DNA from: Procambarus clarkii
Lineage: Eukaryota > Arthropoda > Malacostraca > Decapoda > Cambaridae
DNA length: 64,000 bases
Direction of reading: 5' to 3'
Assembly: GCF_040958095.1 (NCBI RefSeq)
Contig: NC_091220.1
Span: 18,629,499 to 18,693,498, forward strand
Shown here: positions 37,121-48,690 of the stretch, piece by piece
How the letters are laid out: the number at the start of each line of letters is the position of its first letter
How positions within the stretch are numbered: the stretch's first letter is position 1
Program-made: the position numbers and the translations under genes
The notes under the pieces: model-generated
Told to the model about the DNA's origin: nothing
Databases searched by the model: none
The model's input: only the letters and a program-made list of their open reading frames with translations

Positions 37121-37321
37121 GTTTATTGACTAATATGGGTTTCCAGTAATATATTTTGATATATAGAGAGTACACAATGTTAATTATCTAGGGCATAAAA
37201 GTATTTATGTGTACGTCTGATACCATACTACTTGTGTAAAGGAGGAAATGTACATGTTTATCTCTCAATGTTTGGTAATATGTTTATTGTTTGTGATGTG
37301 TGTCTATGTATGTATTAACAC

Positions 37322-37412
37322 GATGTACTGAACGGGGTGAGAATAGCTTGAGCTACCTCATCCCTTTGTGTGTATTTTACCTCAATAAAACTTATTTCAA
37401 TTCAATTTCAAT
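37322..37412 (+). mobile_element. LINE-type 3' tail (CAATTT end)
   Basis: GAATAGCTTGAGCTACCTCA, then TGTGTGTATTTTACCTCAAT, AAAACTTATTTCAATTTCAA. Homologous to 58527-58590. Confidence 0.65.
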
Positions 37413-37454
37413 GTTAATTGTTTTATTATTATTTCTGCACACACAGACACACAC

Positions 37455-37520
37455 ATAATATATATTATATTATATTATATTATATTATATTATATTATAT
37501 TATATATTATATATATATAT
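37455..37520. repeat. TATAT-type pentanucleotide microsatellite
   Basis: Tandem TATAT blocks followed by (AT)n. Confidence 0.9.
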
Positions 37521-37596
37521 ATTAAAAAATAATAATAGGATAAGTTACCAATATTTACTGTATGAAGTATAATGGGTGTGGAGTCCTTTCAGGCCT

Positions 37597-40500
37597 TCAT
37601 AGCTGTAGATTATCAAGAAAATCTTCGATCAAGAGACGCCAATATAAAACACACATGCGCTGGCGTGTGTTCGCTTCGCTTCTCGTCTGCAAAGATAATA
37701 AAATGCCCATTAGAAATTGAGAAAAAGTTAAAATTGCGAATAATATGATAGCAAATGATCTTATTATTATCTATCAGCGAGGGGTTTGTCTCTTATTACA
37801 GAACGAATAGACTCAAGATGGTGCAAACAATACAACTGCAATAATCCATTGGATTATTTGCAATGTTTGCAACTAGACCGTAGTTGCACACTTTATTGAT
37901 TTTTTGCCGACAGAGGTGAATAGTTCATTGAGCTTCCCAAATTCAACCAGCGAGTGGTAGTTTATTGTGCACCCCGAAGCCCGGTTGTGTATAGGAACCC
38001 GACCAGTTGTATAACCGCAAGCCTAGCATTTACGAACCAAACAACCTCTGAAGCACAACCATGCATGAACCGAAGTCCGACTATGCACAACCCGAAGCCC
38101 AAATGACACCCCCATAGCCCGAACAGTTGTGCAAATGAACCCGACCAGTTGTGTAACCGAACCCCCACCGGTTGTGTAACCGCAAGCCTAGCATTTACGA
38201 ACCAATTAACTTCTGAAGCACAACCATGCATGAACCGAAGCCCGACCATGCACAACCCGAAGCCCAAGTGACACACCCGGAGCCCGACCAGTTAAGTAAC
38301 CGGAGCCCGACCAGTTGTGTAACCGGAGCCCGACCAGTTATTTAACCGGAGCCCGACCAGTTGTGTAACCGAAGCCCACCAGTTGTGTAACCGGACCCCG
38401 ACCAGTTGTGTAACTGAAACCCCACCGGTTGTGTAACCGCAAGCCTAGCAAGTATACATCTCATCTAACCCCCAAGCTAAACAGCCCCAGAGCCCAACCA
38501 AACTCCATTCCTAGCTCAACCAAACAAAAATCACCTTAGCCCTACCTAAAACCCTCCACTTGCTCTAGAAACCAACCATGGAGGCCTAGCAAACAAACCT
38601 GGAGCACTAGTACACAAACAACACCTGGAGCACACCCATGCCCGACCTGGAGCCCGACAATGCACAACCCAAAGCCCAAGATATCACATCCCCGGAGTTA
38701 TGTAACCGGAGCCCGAACCAGTTGTGTAACCAGACCCCGACCAGTTGTGTAACCGCAAGCCTGGCATGAACGAACCAAACAAACAATTCAAAACAAACCA
38801 CATCAAACAAACAAACATCTGATGCACAACCATGCATGAACCGAAGCCCGACCATGCACAACCCGAAGCCCCAGTGACACCCCCGGAGCCCGACCAGTTA
38901 TTTAACCGGAGCCCGACCAGTTGTGTAACCAAAGCCCGACCAGTTGTGTAACCGGACCCCGACCAGTTGTGTAACTGGACCCTGACCAGTTGTGTAACCG
39001 CAAGCCTAGGATTTACGAAGCAAACAACCTCTGAAGAACAACCATGCACGAACCGAAGCCCGACCATGCACAACCCGAAGCCCCAGTGACACCCCCGGAG
39101 CCCGACCAGTTATTTAACCGGAGCCCGACCAGTTGTGTAACCAAAGCCCGACCAGTTGTGTAACCGGACCCCGACCAGTTGTGTAACTGGACCCTGACCA
39201 GTTGTGTAACTGCAAGCCTAGGATTTACGAAGCAAACAACCTCTGAAGAACAACCATGCACGAACCGAAGCCCGACCATGCACAACCCGAAGCCCCAGTG
39301 ACACCCCCGGAGCCCGACCAGTTATTTAACCGGAGCCCGACCAGTTGTGTAACCAAAGCCCGACCAGTTGTGTAACCGGACCCCGACCAGTTGTGTAACT
39401 GGACCCTGACCAGTTGTGTAACCGCAAGCCTAGGATTTACGAAGCAAACAACCTCTGAAGAACAACCATGCATGAACTGAAGCCCGACCATGCACAACCC
39501 GAAGCCCATGTGACACCCTTGGAGCCTAACCAGAGCCCAACCAATTGTGTAACCAGAGCCTGAACAGTTATGTAACCAGAGCCCGACCAGTTGTGTAACC
39601 AAAGCCCGACCAGTTGTGTAACCGGAGCCCAACCAGTTATTTAACCTCAAGCCTAGCAAGAATGAACCGAACAAAAAAATCTGAAGCACAACCATGCATG
39701 AACCGAAGCCCGACCATGCACAACCCGAAGCCGAAGTGACACCCCCGGAGCCCGACCAGTTAAGTAACCGGAGCCCGACCAGTTATTTAACTGGAGCCCG
39801 ACCAGTTATTTAACCGGAGCCCGACCAGTTGTGTAACCGAAGCCCACCAGTTGTGTAACCAGACCCCGACCAGTTGTGTAACCAGACCCCGACCAGTTGT
39901 GTAACTGAAACCCCACCAGTTGTGTAACCGTAAGCCTAGTAAGTATACATCTCATCTAACCCCCACCAAGCTAAACAGCCCCAGAGCCCAACCAAACTCC
40001 ATTCTTAGCTCAACCAAACAAAAATCACCTTAGCCCTACCTAAAACCCTCCACTTGCTCTAGAAACCAACCATAGAGGCCTAGCAAACAAACCTGGAGCA
40101 CTAGTACACAAACAACCCCTGGAGCACACCCATGCCCGACCTGGAGCCCGACAATGCACAACCCAAAACCCAAGGTATCACACCCCCGGAGTTATGTAAC
40201 CGGAGCCCGAACCAGTTGTGTAACCGCAAGCCTGGCATGAACGAACCAAACAAACAACATCAAACAAACAACATCTGAGGCACAACCATGCATGAACCGA
40301 AGCCCGACCATGCACAACCCGAAGCCCCAGTGACACCCCCGGAGCCCGACCAGTTATTTAACCGGAACCCGACCAGTTGTGTAACCAAAGCCCGACCAGT
40401 TGTGTAACCGGACCCCGACCAGTTGTGTAACTGGACCCTGACCAGTTGTGTAACCGCAAGCCTAGGATTTACGAAGCAAACAACCTCTGAAGAACAACCA

Positions 40501-43500
40501 TGCACGAACCGAAGCCCGACCATGCACAACCCGAAGCCCCAGTGACACCCCCGGAGCCCGACCAGTTATTTAACCGGAGCCCGACCAGTTGTGTAACCAA
40601 AGCCCGACCAGTTGTGTAACCGGACCCCGACCAGTTGTGTACCTGGAAGCCTAGAATTTACGAACCAAACAACCTCTGAAGAACAACCATGCATGAACTG
40701 AAGCCCAACCATCCACAACCCGAAGCCCATGTGACACCCTTGGAGCCTAACCAGAGCCCAACCAATTGTGTAACCAGAGCCTGAACAGTTATGTAACCAG
40801 AGCCCGACCAGTTGTGTAACCAAAGCCCGACCAGTTGTGTAACCGGAGCCAACCAGTTATTTAACCTCAAGCCTAGCAAGAATGAACCGAACAAAAAAAA
40901 TCTGAAGCACAACCATGCATGAACCGAAGCCCGACCATGCACAACCCGAAGCCGAAGTGACACCCCCGGAGCCCGACCAGTTAAGTAACCGGAGCCCGAC
41001 CAGTTATTTAACCGGAGCCCGACCAGTTATTTAACCGGAGCCCGACCAGTTGTGTAACCGAAGCCCACCAGTTGTGTAACCAGACCCCGACCAGTTGTGT
41101 AACCAGACCCCGACCAGTTGTGTAACTGAAACCCCACCAGTTGTGTAACCGTAAGCCTAGTAAGTATACATCTCATCTAACCCCCACCAAGCTAAACAGC
41201 CCCAGAGCCCAACCAAACTCCATTCTTAGCTCAACCAAACAAAAATCACCTTAGCCCTACCTAAAACCCTCCACTTGCTCTAGAAACCAACCATAGAGGC
41301 CTAGCAAACAAACCTGGAGCACTAGTACACAAACAACCCCTGGAGCACACCCATGCCCGACCTGGAGCCCGACAATGCACAACCCAAAACCCAAGGTATC
41401 ACACCCCCGGAGTTATGTAACCGGAGCCCGAACCAGTTGTGTAACCAGACCCCGACCAGTTGTGTAACCGCAAGCCTGGCATGAACGAACCAAACAAACA
41501 ACATCAAACAAACAACATCTGAGGCACAACCATGCATGAACCGAAGCCCGACCATGCACAACCCGAAGCCCCAGTGACACCCCCGGAGCCCGACCAGTTA
41601 TTTAACCGGAACCCGACCAGTTGTGTAACCAAAGCCCGACCAGTTGTGTAACCGGACCCCGACCAGTTGTGTAACTGGACCCTGACCAGTTGTGTAACCG
41701 CAAGCCTAGGATTTACGAAGCAAACAACCTCTGAAGAACAACCATGCACGAACCGAAGCCCGACCATGCACAACCCGAAGCCCCAGTGACACCCCCGGAG
41801 CCCGACCAGTTATTTAACCGGAGCCCGACCAGTTGTGTAACCAAAGCCCGACCAGTTGTGTAACCGGACCCCGACCAGTTGAGTAACCACAGCCCGACCA
41901 GTTGTGTAACCAAAGCCCGACCAGTTGTGTAACCAAAGCCCGACCAGTTGTGTAACCGAAGCCCACCAGTTGTGTAACCGGACCCCGACCAGTTGTGTAA
42001 CTGAAACCCCACCGGTTGTGTAACCGTAAGCCTAGCAAGTATACATCTCATCTAACCCCCACCAAGCTAAACAGCCCCAGAGCCCAACCATTTTGGGGCC
42101 AACCCCTTTTTGTCATATAGATGAGAATATTACAAACCACATTAAATTTGCAGATGACACTAAGACCTATGGTAAAATTTGAAGTGAAAGCCACATTGAA
42201 ACCTTACAAAGAGATCTACATGAAGTCCATAAATGAACAGATGACTTTTTAATGTCGATAAATGCAAGACCTTACATGTGGGGCACAACAACCCACGTCA
42301 CAACTACCAAATTCAACAAATAGATGAAGAAAAGGACCTTAGAGTCGATCCATCGCGTGAGGCATAACACAACTAAGAATCATCGAGATAATCTTGGAGT
42401 CAGAATCCACCAATCACTGACAGTTGTACAACAAGTGGGAGCGGCAGTGCAAACCAAACCCTGGGAATAATCATGCGTATACGGGAAAACAAAGTAGACC
42501 TTCAATTGTATAAGTTTCTGGTGCGCCCCCACATGAATTATTGCATCCAGGCATGGAGACCTCATCTTCAGAAAGACACAGCTGCTCTGAAGCTGTCTTA
42601 CCAGAGCTATGGAGCTATGTCTTATCAGAGCTATGGAGCTATGTCTTATCAGAGCTATGGAGCTATGTCTTACGACAAAAATCATACCAGAGCTTAGTCA
42701 TCTCTCGTATCAGGAACGGTTGAGAGCCACAGGGCTAACACCACCACAAACCAGGCATGACAGGGCGGACTTCATAGAAACCTTTAAAATACTAAACAAT
42801 TTGGAGGATGTCTATCAGGACAATGTCTTCAGAAGGTCAGATGTTACACGAACAAGGAGCAACGAGTTCAAACTCAACAAGCCAGAATGTTGAACAGGAA
42901 ACAGGTGATGCTTTTTCACCCATAGGGTTGTAAACCCTGCGGAACCGCCTACCCGCCGAAGGCGTAAACTGCCAAAACCCTGCTGGGTTTTAAAATACAG
43001 CTGGAAAAGATCATCAGGGCAAATGAGGAGGACCTTTGACAAGCCGCCGGCTTACTGTCCTCACTTGAGGCCACTAGTGTTAGTAGCCCTCAGGTAAATT
43101 CAGTTCCTGGAAGGGTGTCCCCAGCTCCTTCCTGTTGGGAAGTTGGTCATATATTACAGTGTACACAGAACTGTCGCTTGTCACTAAACTTAGTTTTTAA
43201 AACTATTAACTTGATGAAATAATATTACCTTATAACGCGAGAATAATTCTGAATACACAGCGATAAAATTGACGAACGCGGCTTTGGGTCGGGCGGCGGC
43301 GTAGGGAAGCCTGGCCTGAGGACAGGCAACTGTAAATGCTTCACCCTCCACATACTTCAAGTGCAAATAATTGCCAACAGAACCTAAATACCGAACCTAC
43401 TATACGCCTAATTAAACAATATAAAATTAATTTATACACGATAAAAACTATTTTTAATACACAGCTACATTTAAGTCGATAATAAATGCGTCTTGGGAGG

Positions 43501-43880
43501 TGGAGGCAGGGGTCGACCGCCGCGTTAACGAGCTTAGCCTGTCGACGGGGTGGTTTAACACTATGGGGAAGTGTATTCTCCATAATATCCTACCCCATAT
43601 AATGTTGGTAAATCATGATCCTCAAAATCTTCCACAATATCCGAGAGAGGGACAGACTATTTAGCATTAGTGGAATACAAACATTTGAATACTACACAAC
43701 CCGGATGAAAAAAAAACAATGACCCTCGGAGACATTACAAAAACTCATTTTTATAATAGCGAACGAATGTATAATGCATTAAGCATTGTAGGTGGAGGTA
43801 GATTATATATATTCATGCTACCTCCCAACTGCTCAGAGAGCGAAAAAAAATTATCAGCCTTACCTACACAGGAGCGACAT
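37597..43880 (-). CDS. hypothetical 62-residue protein, three exons
   Basis: I do not recognise this product. Three minus-strand segments join in one frame: 43880-43864 (start, MSLLC plus 2 bases), 43310-43229 (27 codons, LPYAAARPK then AAFVNFIAVYSELFSRYK) and 37686-37597 (29 codons ending FLDNLQL, then TGA). Splice sites are good: donors GTAAGG and GTAATA, acceptors TCCTCAGGCCAG and TATCTTTGCAG. The start lies in a CpG-rich block. Exon 2 can alternatively begin 5 bases upstream, which breaks the frame. Intron 2 would be 5.5 kb and contains the whole satellite array. The peptide is basic and mixed hydrophobic, with no clear signal peptide. It might instead be chance ORF pieces, or the last exon of a different gene. 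Confidence 0.3.
37960..42086. repeat. hierarchical satellite array, 4.1 kb
   Basis: The basic element is about 22 bp (GGAGCCCGACCAGTTGTGTA plus AC). It is organised into a 212-bp unit: CAACCATGC starts recur at 38827, 39039, 39251 and 39463, exactly 212 apart. Above that is a duplication of about 1221 bp (CAACCCGAAGCCGAAGTG at 39721 and 40942). Several minus-strand ORFs run through it only because the period keeps frames open. The left edge is gradual; the right edge abuts a LINE relic. Confidence 0.95.
42087..43140 (+). mobile_element. LINE relic (reverse transcriptase C-terminal part)
   Basis: Pieces of a Jockey-superfamily reverse transcriptase appear in more than one frame: LQLYKFLVRPHMNYCIQAW, then SYQERLRATGLTPPQTRHDR, FKILNNLEDVYQDNVFRRSD and NEFKLNKPEC. 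It ends with GCCGCCGGCTTACTGTCC and a GTAGCCCTCAGGTAAATTCA tail found elsewhere in the window. It contains a 24-bp internal triplication at 42596-42670. Confidence 0.8.
42596..42670. repeat. 24-bp triplication inside LINE relic
   Basis: Three copies of CTTATCAGAGCTATGGAGCT plus ATGT, encoding repeated SYQSYGAM. Confidence 0.92.
43482..43550. other. short CpG-rich segment
   Basis: GTCGACCGCCGCGTTAACGA lies in AT-rich DNA, and the minus strand has an acceptor-like CCCCGTCGACAG. It could be an alternative exon of the hypothetical gene above, but no conserved product was seen. Confidence 0.25.
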
Positions 43881-43965
43881 GCTCACGCCGCCGCTGCTTC
43901 CTGACGACTGGCGGGGCGGCGCGATGACCCCGTAGCGTCCAACCGACCCAGAGATCCCCGGCCTA
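43865..43965 (-). promoter_or_regulatory. CpG-rich candidate promoter / 5' UTR
   Basis: Dense CpG (GCGGGGCGGCGCGATGACCC, CGCCGCCGCTGCTTCC) immediately upstream, in minus sense, of the ATG at 43880. No TATA box is apparent. Confidence 0.35.
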
Positions 43966-44059
43966 AAATTATTTGAACTCCATATTGAAATTCCTAGCGT
44001 ATATCACCAGGAGTGTGTAAATTAATATTTATATATGCATTATAGGTATATATAGGCAA

Positions 44060-44093
44060 AGATCTATAAATTACTAAAGTAATTTATAGATCT
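44060..44093. repeat. 16-bp perfect palindrome
   Basis: AGATCTATAAATTACT, AA, AGTAATTTATAGATCT. Confidence 0.92.
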
Positions 44094-44195
44094 GAATATC
44101 ATATATTGTCTAAGAAACGAATTATTTAATATTATAATTATGCCAGATACAAGTTTCATCGCACACAGGAAGATTCATTAGCGGATTTTTTTTTA

Positions 44196-44262
44196 ATTTT
44201 TATTTATATATAAAATGAGTTCTTAAATTCTTGTAAAGCCATTAGCATGCATAGCGTTTTGG
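44196..44262 (-). mobile_element. LINE 3' tail copy (diverged)
   Basis: In minus sense CCCAAAACGCTATGCATGCT, then AATGGCTTTACAAGAATTTA. Confidence 0.6.
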
Positions 44263-44583
44263 GAAGGTCCTTAATCCTATTTTTTTCCCCGGAATACGAC
44301 CCGCCAAATCGTTTAACAACCAATTATCTGCCGGGTAAACAATTAAGGATTGTCGCCGGGTCAATCCTTCCCGGCCAGCAGGTCAAAGAGCCGGGCTGCG
44401 AGTTGTACCGCTGTAGCGAGTTAATCTTATACTCGCTCCATTATCTCATTATCTTAATAGCATCATTAGCACTAATTACAAAAGCTACAATCCTTTCCCC
44501 AATTACAGGTAATGCTCTTCTCAGCTTGTTGGAGGGAGCTGAGGTGTAATCACCATATAAGCAAGCGATATGAGGAATAGCAG

Positions 44584-44860
44584 TTACGGGCTATTCATGC
44601 CCGTGCCACCTCTTGGGTGGCTTAATCTTCATCAATTAATCGGAATAGCAGTATGGGAGACGTCTCCCGTCACTCAGGGTGCAGTCGCACCTCCACAGAT
44701 CTCCAGTAGGGGTAGAAATAGCCTAAGCTACTCTATCCCTTTGAGATGTATTTATTGCTTAACTCAATAAACATACTTGAACTTGAACCACTTACGGGCT
44801 ATTCATACCCGTGCCACCTCTTGGGTGGCTTCATCTTCATCAATCATTAATCGAATAACA
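44584..44860 (+). mobile_element. cluster of LINE-type tails
   Basis: Two copies of TTACGGGCTATTCATGCCCG with CACCTCTTGGGTGGCTTAAT (44584-44638 and 44787-44848) flank GTAGAAATAGCCTAAGCTAC with CTCAATAAACATACTTGAAC (44706-44788). Further copies lie at 45527, 49655(-) and 52655-52806. Confidence 0.7.
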
Positions 44861-46039
44861 AACCAAATCAATTTCCAATCAAGAATGTAGTACTCTCGGC
44901 GTAGGCAGTTCTAATCATCTAAGGGCGCGGAAGTTCAGCCTGGCCAGGGCCGCCAGCAGCCCTTGGGCCGCCCCAGCAGCTCCCAGTCTTTAATTTGGCA
45001 CCTTTGTGACACCTTGGTATAAGCCTAACATGTATATATACACTGGCTGCCTGTCCCCCTACACAATGATTTATTATTACTTATTATTTTATCATTTAAT
45101 TTAAATATTAAATAAAATAATTTAGTTAATTATTATAGTAAGTACTTAATAATTTAATAATAAGTAGTAAGTACATAAAAATTATTAAAAAGTACAGTTT
45201 AGTCATAAGAGATTCCTAGATTGGAATTCACTACCAAATTTCAATATATCCAAATATTTTTAGTGTGAAATGCTGTTATTATATGCATAAATTGTTGTTT
45301 TAATAATATTACGCTTAACCACTTGGGACGGACGGTAGAGCGACGGTCTCGTTTCCTACAGGTCCGTGTTCAATCCCCGACCGCCCAAGAGGTTGGGCAC
45401 CATTCCTTTCCCCCGTTCCATCCCAAATCCGTATCCCGATCCCTTCCGAGTGCTATATAGTTGTAATGGCTTGGCGCTTTCACTTGATAGTTCCCCCACC
45501 CCCCTGAATAATATTACGAGAGCAGTATTTACGGGCTATTCATGCCCGTGCCACCTCTTGGGTGGCTTAATCTTCATCAATCGAGAGCAGTACGTCCTAA
45601 CCAGACATTATATGATGATATCCTGAAGAGTTGATAAATAAAAGTAATTACGGAACTCCAGTTATCTAATACTTATCATAAATGGTATAAAACCTTATCA
45701 TAAGCCAAGGGATTTGTAGATCAGTGTTTAAAGGGAATTCGGAAGTAATAATGATACAGCTGATGCCATCTGTCGGCAGAAGAGAACACTATCAACTGGC
45801 TGGTCAATAGTGGCCATAAGATACAGCTTACGCCATCTGTTGACATCAAATTACACCTATAACAAATTACCCCACAAAATACCACTAACGCCATCTAGTT
45901 TTTTTCCAACGCACTATAAATAGCCAAACAGCAACCCATAAGGCGGGTTGTTGTGCTCGGGTAGGAGGTTCCAAGCTCCGCCCACAGATGGTACGGGGTG
46001 CATAATAAATGGCATATCATTGGTAGACATTCTTTGTTG
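44861..46039. other. repeat-rich intergenic stretch
   Basis: A SINE C-type 3' fragment at about 45000-45060 (AAGCCTAACATG, GGCTGCCTGTCCCCCT), AT-rich DNA, SINE B (45317-45496), a tail at 45527-45584, and three degenerate ACGCCATCTG-like motifs in 45750-45900. No gene was seen. Confidence 0.6.
45317..45496 (+). mobile_element. SINE family B copy 5 (best preserved)
   Basis: GGACGGTAGAGCGACGGTCT, GTGTTCAATCCCCGACCGCC, GGTTGGGCACCATTCCTTTC and GAGTGCTATATAGTTG. The head folds like a tRNA with its CCGACCGCCC 3' side. Confidence 0.9.
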
Positions 46040-46650
46040 ACATTCACACAACAGCCAATCACAGAAAGGGATCAGCTAAAGGCTCCATCCACTTAATAAA
46101 TCATCTTTATTCAGCACACCATCCTTGCTTATGACATGCTGCTTCAACTTTAATCTACCTAAAAAGTGAAATGTTAAGTATTTAAAAGTAATAATATAGT
46201 GATAATTAAATACTGCAGGATGTAACGGGTGTTACAGAAACATGGGCTGGCTACCTATCTTGTGACGTCATCAGAGGGTGTTGCCTCACACAAATAATAT
46301 CGGCGATACAATGCCTCCGCCCTCTTATTCGTCTACATTATTCAGTTAGATGGAAATTTCTGTCTTGTATAACACAGAAATCGTTGTTCTTTTGTACAAC
46401 AACAAGGTTATTGAGCAAATAAAGGACGTATTTCTTATTCTGTACTTTATTCATATAAGCGTTGCCATTCCCCGCAACAGCCAATCACAGGAAGGGATCA
46501 GCTTAAGGCTCCGTCCACTTAATAAATCATCTTTATTCAGCACACCATCCTTGCTTATGGCATTCTGCTTCAATTTTAATCTACCTAAAAAGTGAAATGT
46601 TAAGTATTTAAAAGTATTAATATAGTGATAATTAAATACTGCAGGATGTA
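46040..46650. repeat. 426-bp tandem unit (partial plus full copy)
   Basis: CAGCCAATCACAG recurs at 46052 and 46478 (426 apart), and TGTAACGGGTGTTACA (a palindromic start) opens the full unit at 46221. The unit contains CTTAATAAATCATCTTTATT. A third copy begins at 46647, is split by the LINE and resumes at 48425. A solo or tandem terminal-repeat origin is possible because of the TGTAAC/GTTACA edges; no internal coding region was seen. Confidence 0.8.
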
Positions 46651-48424
46651 TACTGCAAGACTAGGGAAAGGATAGGTCCATTAAAAACTGAGACAGGTCA
46701 AATAACAGATAGTGATGAAGAGATGAGTAGTATTTTTAATAAATATTTTGTATCTGTATTTACTAAAGAGGAACTTAACAATATGCCTTCAGCCGAACAA
46801 GTCTATGTGGGTGGGGACGAGGACAGGTTGACGAGTTTAGCAGTTACCAGGGAGGATGTTCTTAAACAAATAGTAAAACTCAAACCAAACAAATCCCCAG
46901 GGCCGGATGAAGTGTTTGCTAGGGTGCTTAAAGAATGCAAAGAGGAGCTTTGTGACCCACTGTCAACCATATTTAATAAATCAATAGAGTCAGGCAGAGT
47001 GCCAGAGTTTTGGAAAGTTGCTAATGTGATACCAGTTTTTAAGAAAGGAGATAGATCACTTGCGTCTAACTATCGACCAATTAGCCTAACGTCTATTGTG
47101 GGAAAGTTACTCGAATCTATAATAGCAAATAAAATTCGTCTTCATCTTGAAAAACATAAATTAATAATTGAGTCGCAACATGGTTTTATAAATGGCCGTT
47201 CATGTTTAACAAATTTGTTATCTTTTTATTCTAGCATTGTTGAGGCAGTTGATAGTGGTAAGGATTGCGATGTTGTATACCTTGACTTTAGCAAAGCTTT
47301 TGATACAGTGCCACATGAAAGACTGATTAAAAAAATAGAGTCTCATGGTATTGGGGGTGCTATATTAAGCTGGATTAGGGCATGGCTATACCAAAGGAAA
47401 CAGAGAGTTAGTATAAATGGAATCAAGTCAGAGTGGGAAAATGTTGTAAGTGGAGTGCCTCAAGGCTCTGTCCTGGGACCTCTGTTGTTTATAATATATA
47501 TAAATGATTTAGATTCAGGTTTGAGTAGCAACATTTGCAAATTTGCCGATGATACGAAAATCGGTAGGGAAATTAATTCGGAGGAGGACTCACTATCACT
47601 TCAAGTTGATCTAGATAGGGTTTTGAAATGGTCAAAGGATTGGCAGATGCAGTTTAATGCTGATAAATGTAAAGTTCTGAGGTTAGGTAATGATGATAGA
47701 GTTACAAGATACGAGCTAGATGGTGTTGTGATTGCGAAGTCGGATTGCGAAAGGGATCTGGGAGTTATGATTAGTAAGAATTTAAAACAAAAGGATCAAT
47801 GCATAAATGTTCGTAATAAGGCAAATCGGACACTTGGATTTATTAATCGCAGCGTTAGTAACAAGACACCTGGTGTGGTTCTCAAGCTATATCTTGCTCT
47901 AGTTAGGCCCCATTTAGATTATGCAGTTCAGTTTTGGTCGCCATATTATAGAATGGATATAAATTCACTTGAACGTGTCCAGCGTAGGATGACTAAGTTA
48001 ATTCCCCAAATTAGAAATCTTTCATATGAAGAAAGATTAACAAAGCTTAAGTTGCATTCACTGGAAAGGCGAAGAGTTAGGGGTGACATGATAGAGGTTT
48101 ACAAGTGGATGAATGGACATAACCGGGGGGATATTAATAGGGTATTAAAAGTATCAACACAGGACAGAACACGAAACAATGGATATAAATTGGATAAGTT
48201 TAGATTTAGGAAAGACTTGGGTAAATACTGGTTCAGTAACAGGGTTGTTGATTTGTGGAACCAATTGCCGCGTAACATTGTGGAGGTGGGGTCCCTCGAT
48301 TGTTTCAAGCACGGGTTGGACAAGTATATGAGTGGGATTGGGTGGTTATAGAATAGGAGCTGCCTCGTATGGGCCAATAGGCCTTCTGCAGTTACCTTTG
48401 TTCTTATGTTCTTATGTTCTTATG
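46651..48424 (+). mobile_element. CR1/L2-like LINE, 5' truncated, with open reverse transcriptase ORF
   Basis: The frame is open from the 5' truncation point at 46651, with a first Met at 46723, and runs to the stop at 48349-48351 (542 codons from that Met). Reverse transcriptase motifs in order: SPGPDEV, NYRPISLTSIVGKLLE, QHGFINGRS, VVYLDFSKAFDTVPHERL, GVPQGSVLGPLLFIIYINDL, CKFADDTKI (the FADD active site), NADKCKVL, VRPHLDYAVQFWSP, and the C-terminal ...FSNRVVDLWNQLP. No endonuclease is present because of the truncation. The 3' end has three TTCTTATG units, the short-repeat ending typical of CR1-type elements. The insertion lies in the 426-bp tandem repeat; ATGTA on both sides fits a short target duplication. 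Lack of internal stops suggests a recent copy. Confidence 0.93.
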
Positions 48425-48690
48425 TAACGAGTGTTACAGAAACATGGGCTGGCTACCTATCTTGTGACGTCATCAGTGGGGGTTGCCGTGACACAAATAA
48501 TGATACACTGCTCTGCCCTCTTATTCAAGTAAATTATTCAGTTAGATGGAGATTTCTGTCAGGTGCAAAACAGAAATTGTTGTTCCTTTTCACAACAACC
48601 TTGTTGTTGTGCACAAGGACCTATTTCTCAGTTAAAATTTTATTCATAAAAGAGTGTTGGTATTCCCCGCAACAGCCAATCACAGGAAGG
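48425..48690. repeat. 426-bp tandem unit, continuation after LINE
   Basis: GAGTGTTACAGAAACATGGG, TATCTTGTGACGTCATCAG and CAACAGCCAATCACAGGAAG match the copy at 46221. Homology stops near 48690. Confidence 0.85.

Noticed and set aside
37962-42051. Several minus-strand ORFs of 74-156 codons (LHNWSGSGYTTGRALVTQL-type repeats)
   Set aside because: They follow the satellite period, restart in different frames and have no independent coding signature.
43341-43583. 80-codon minus-strand ORF starting MENTLPHSVK
   Set aside because: The AT-rich half is low in coding character. Only the CpG-rich part is of interest, as a possible alternative exon.
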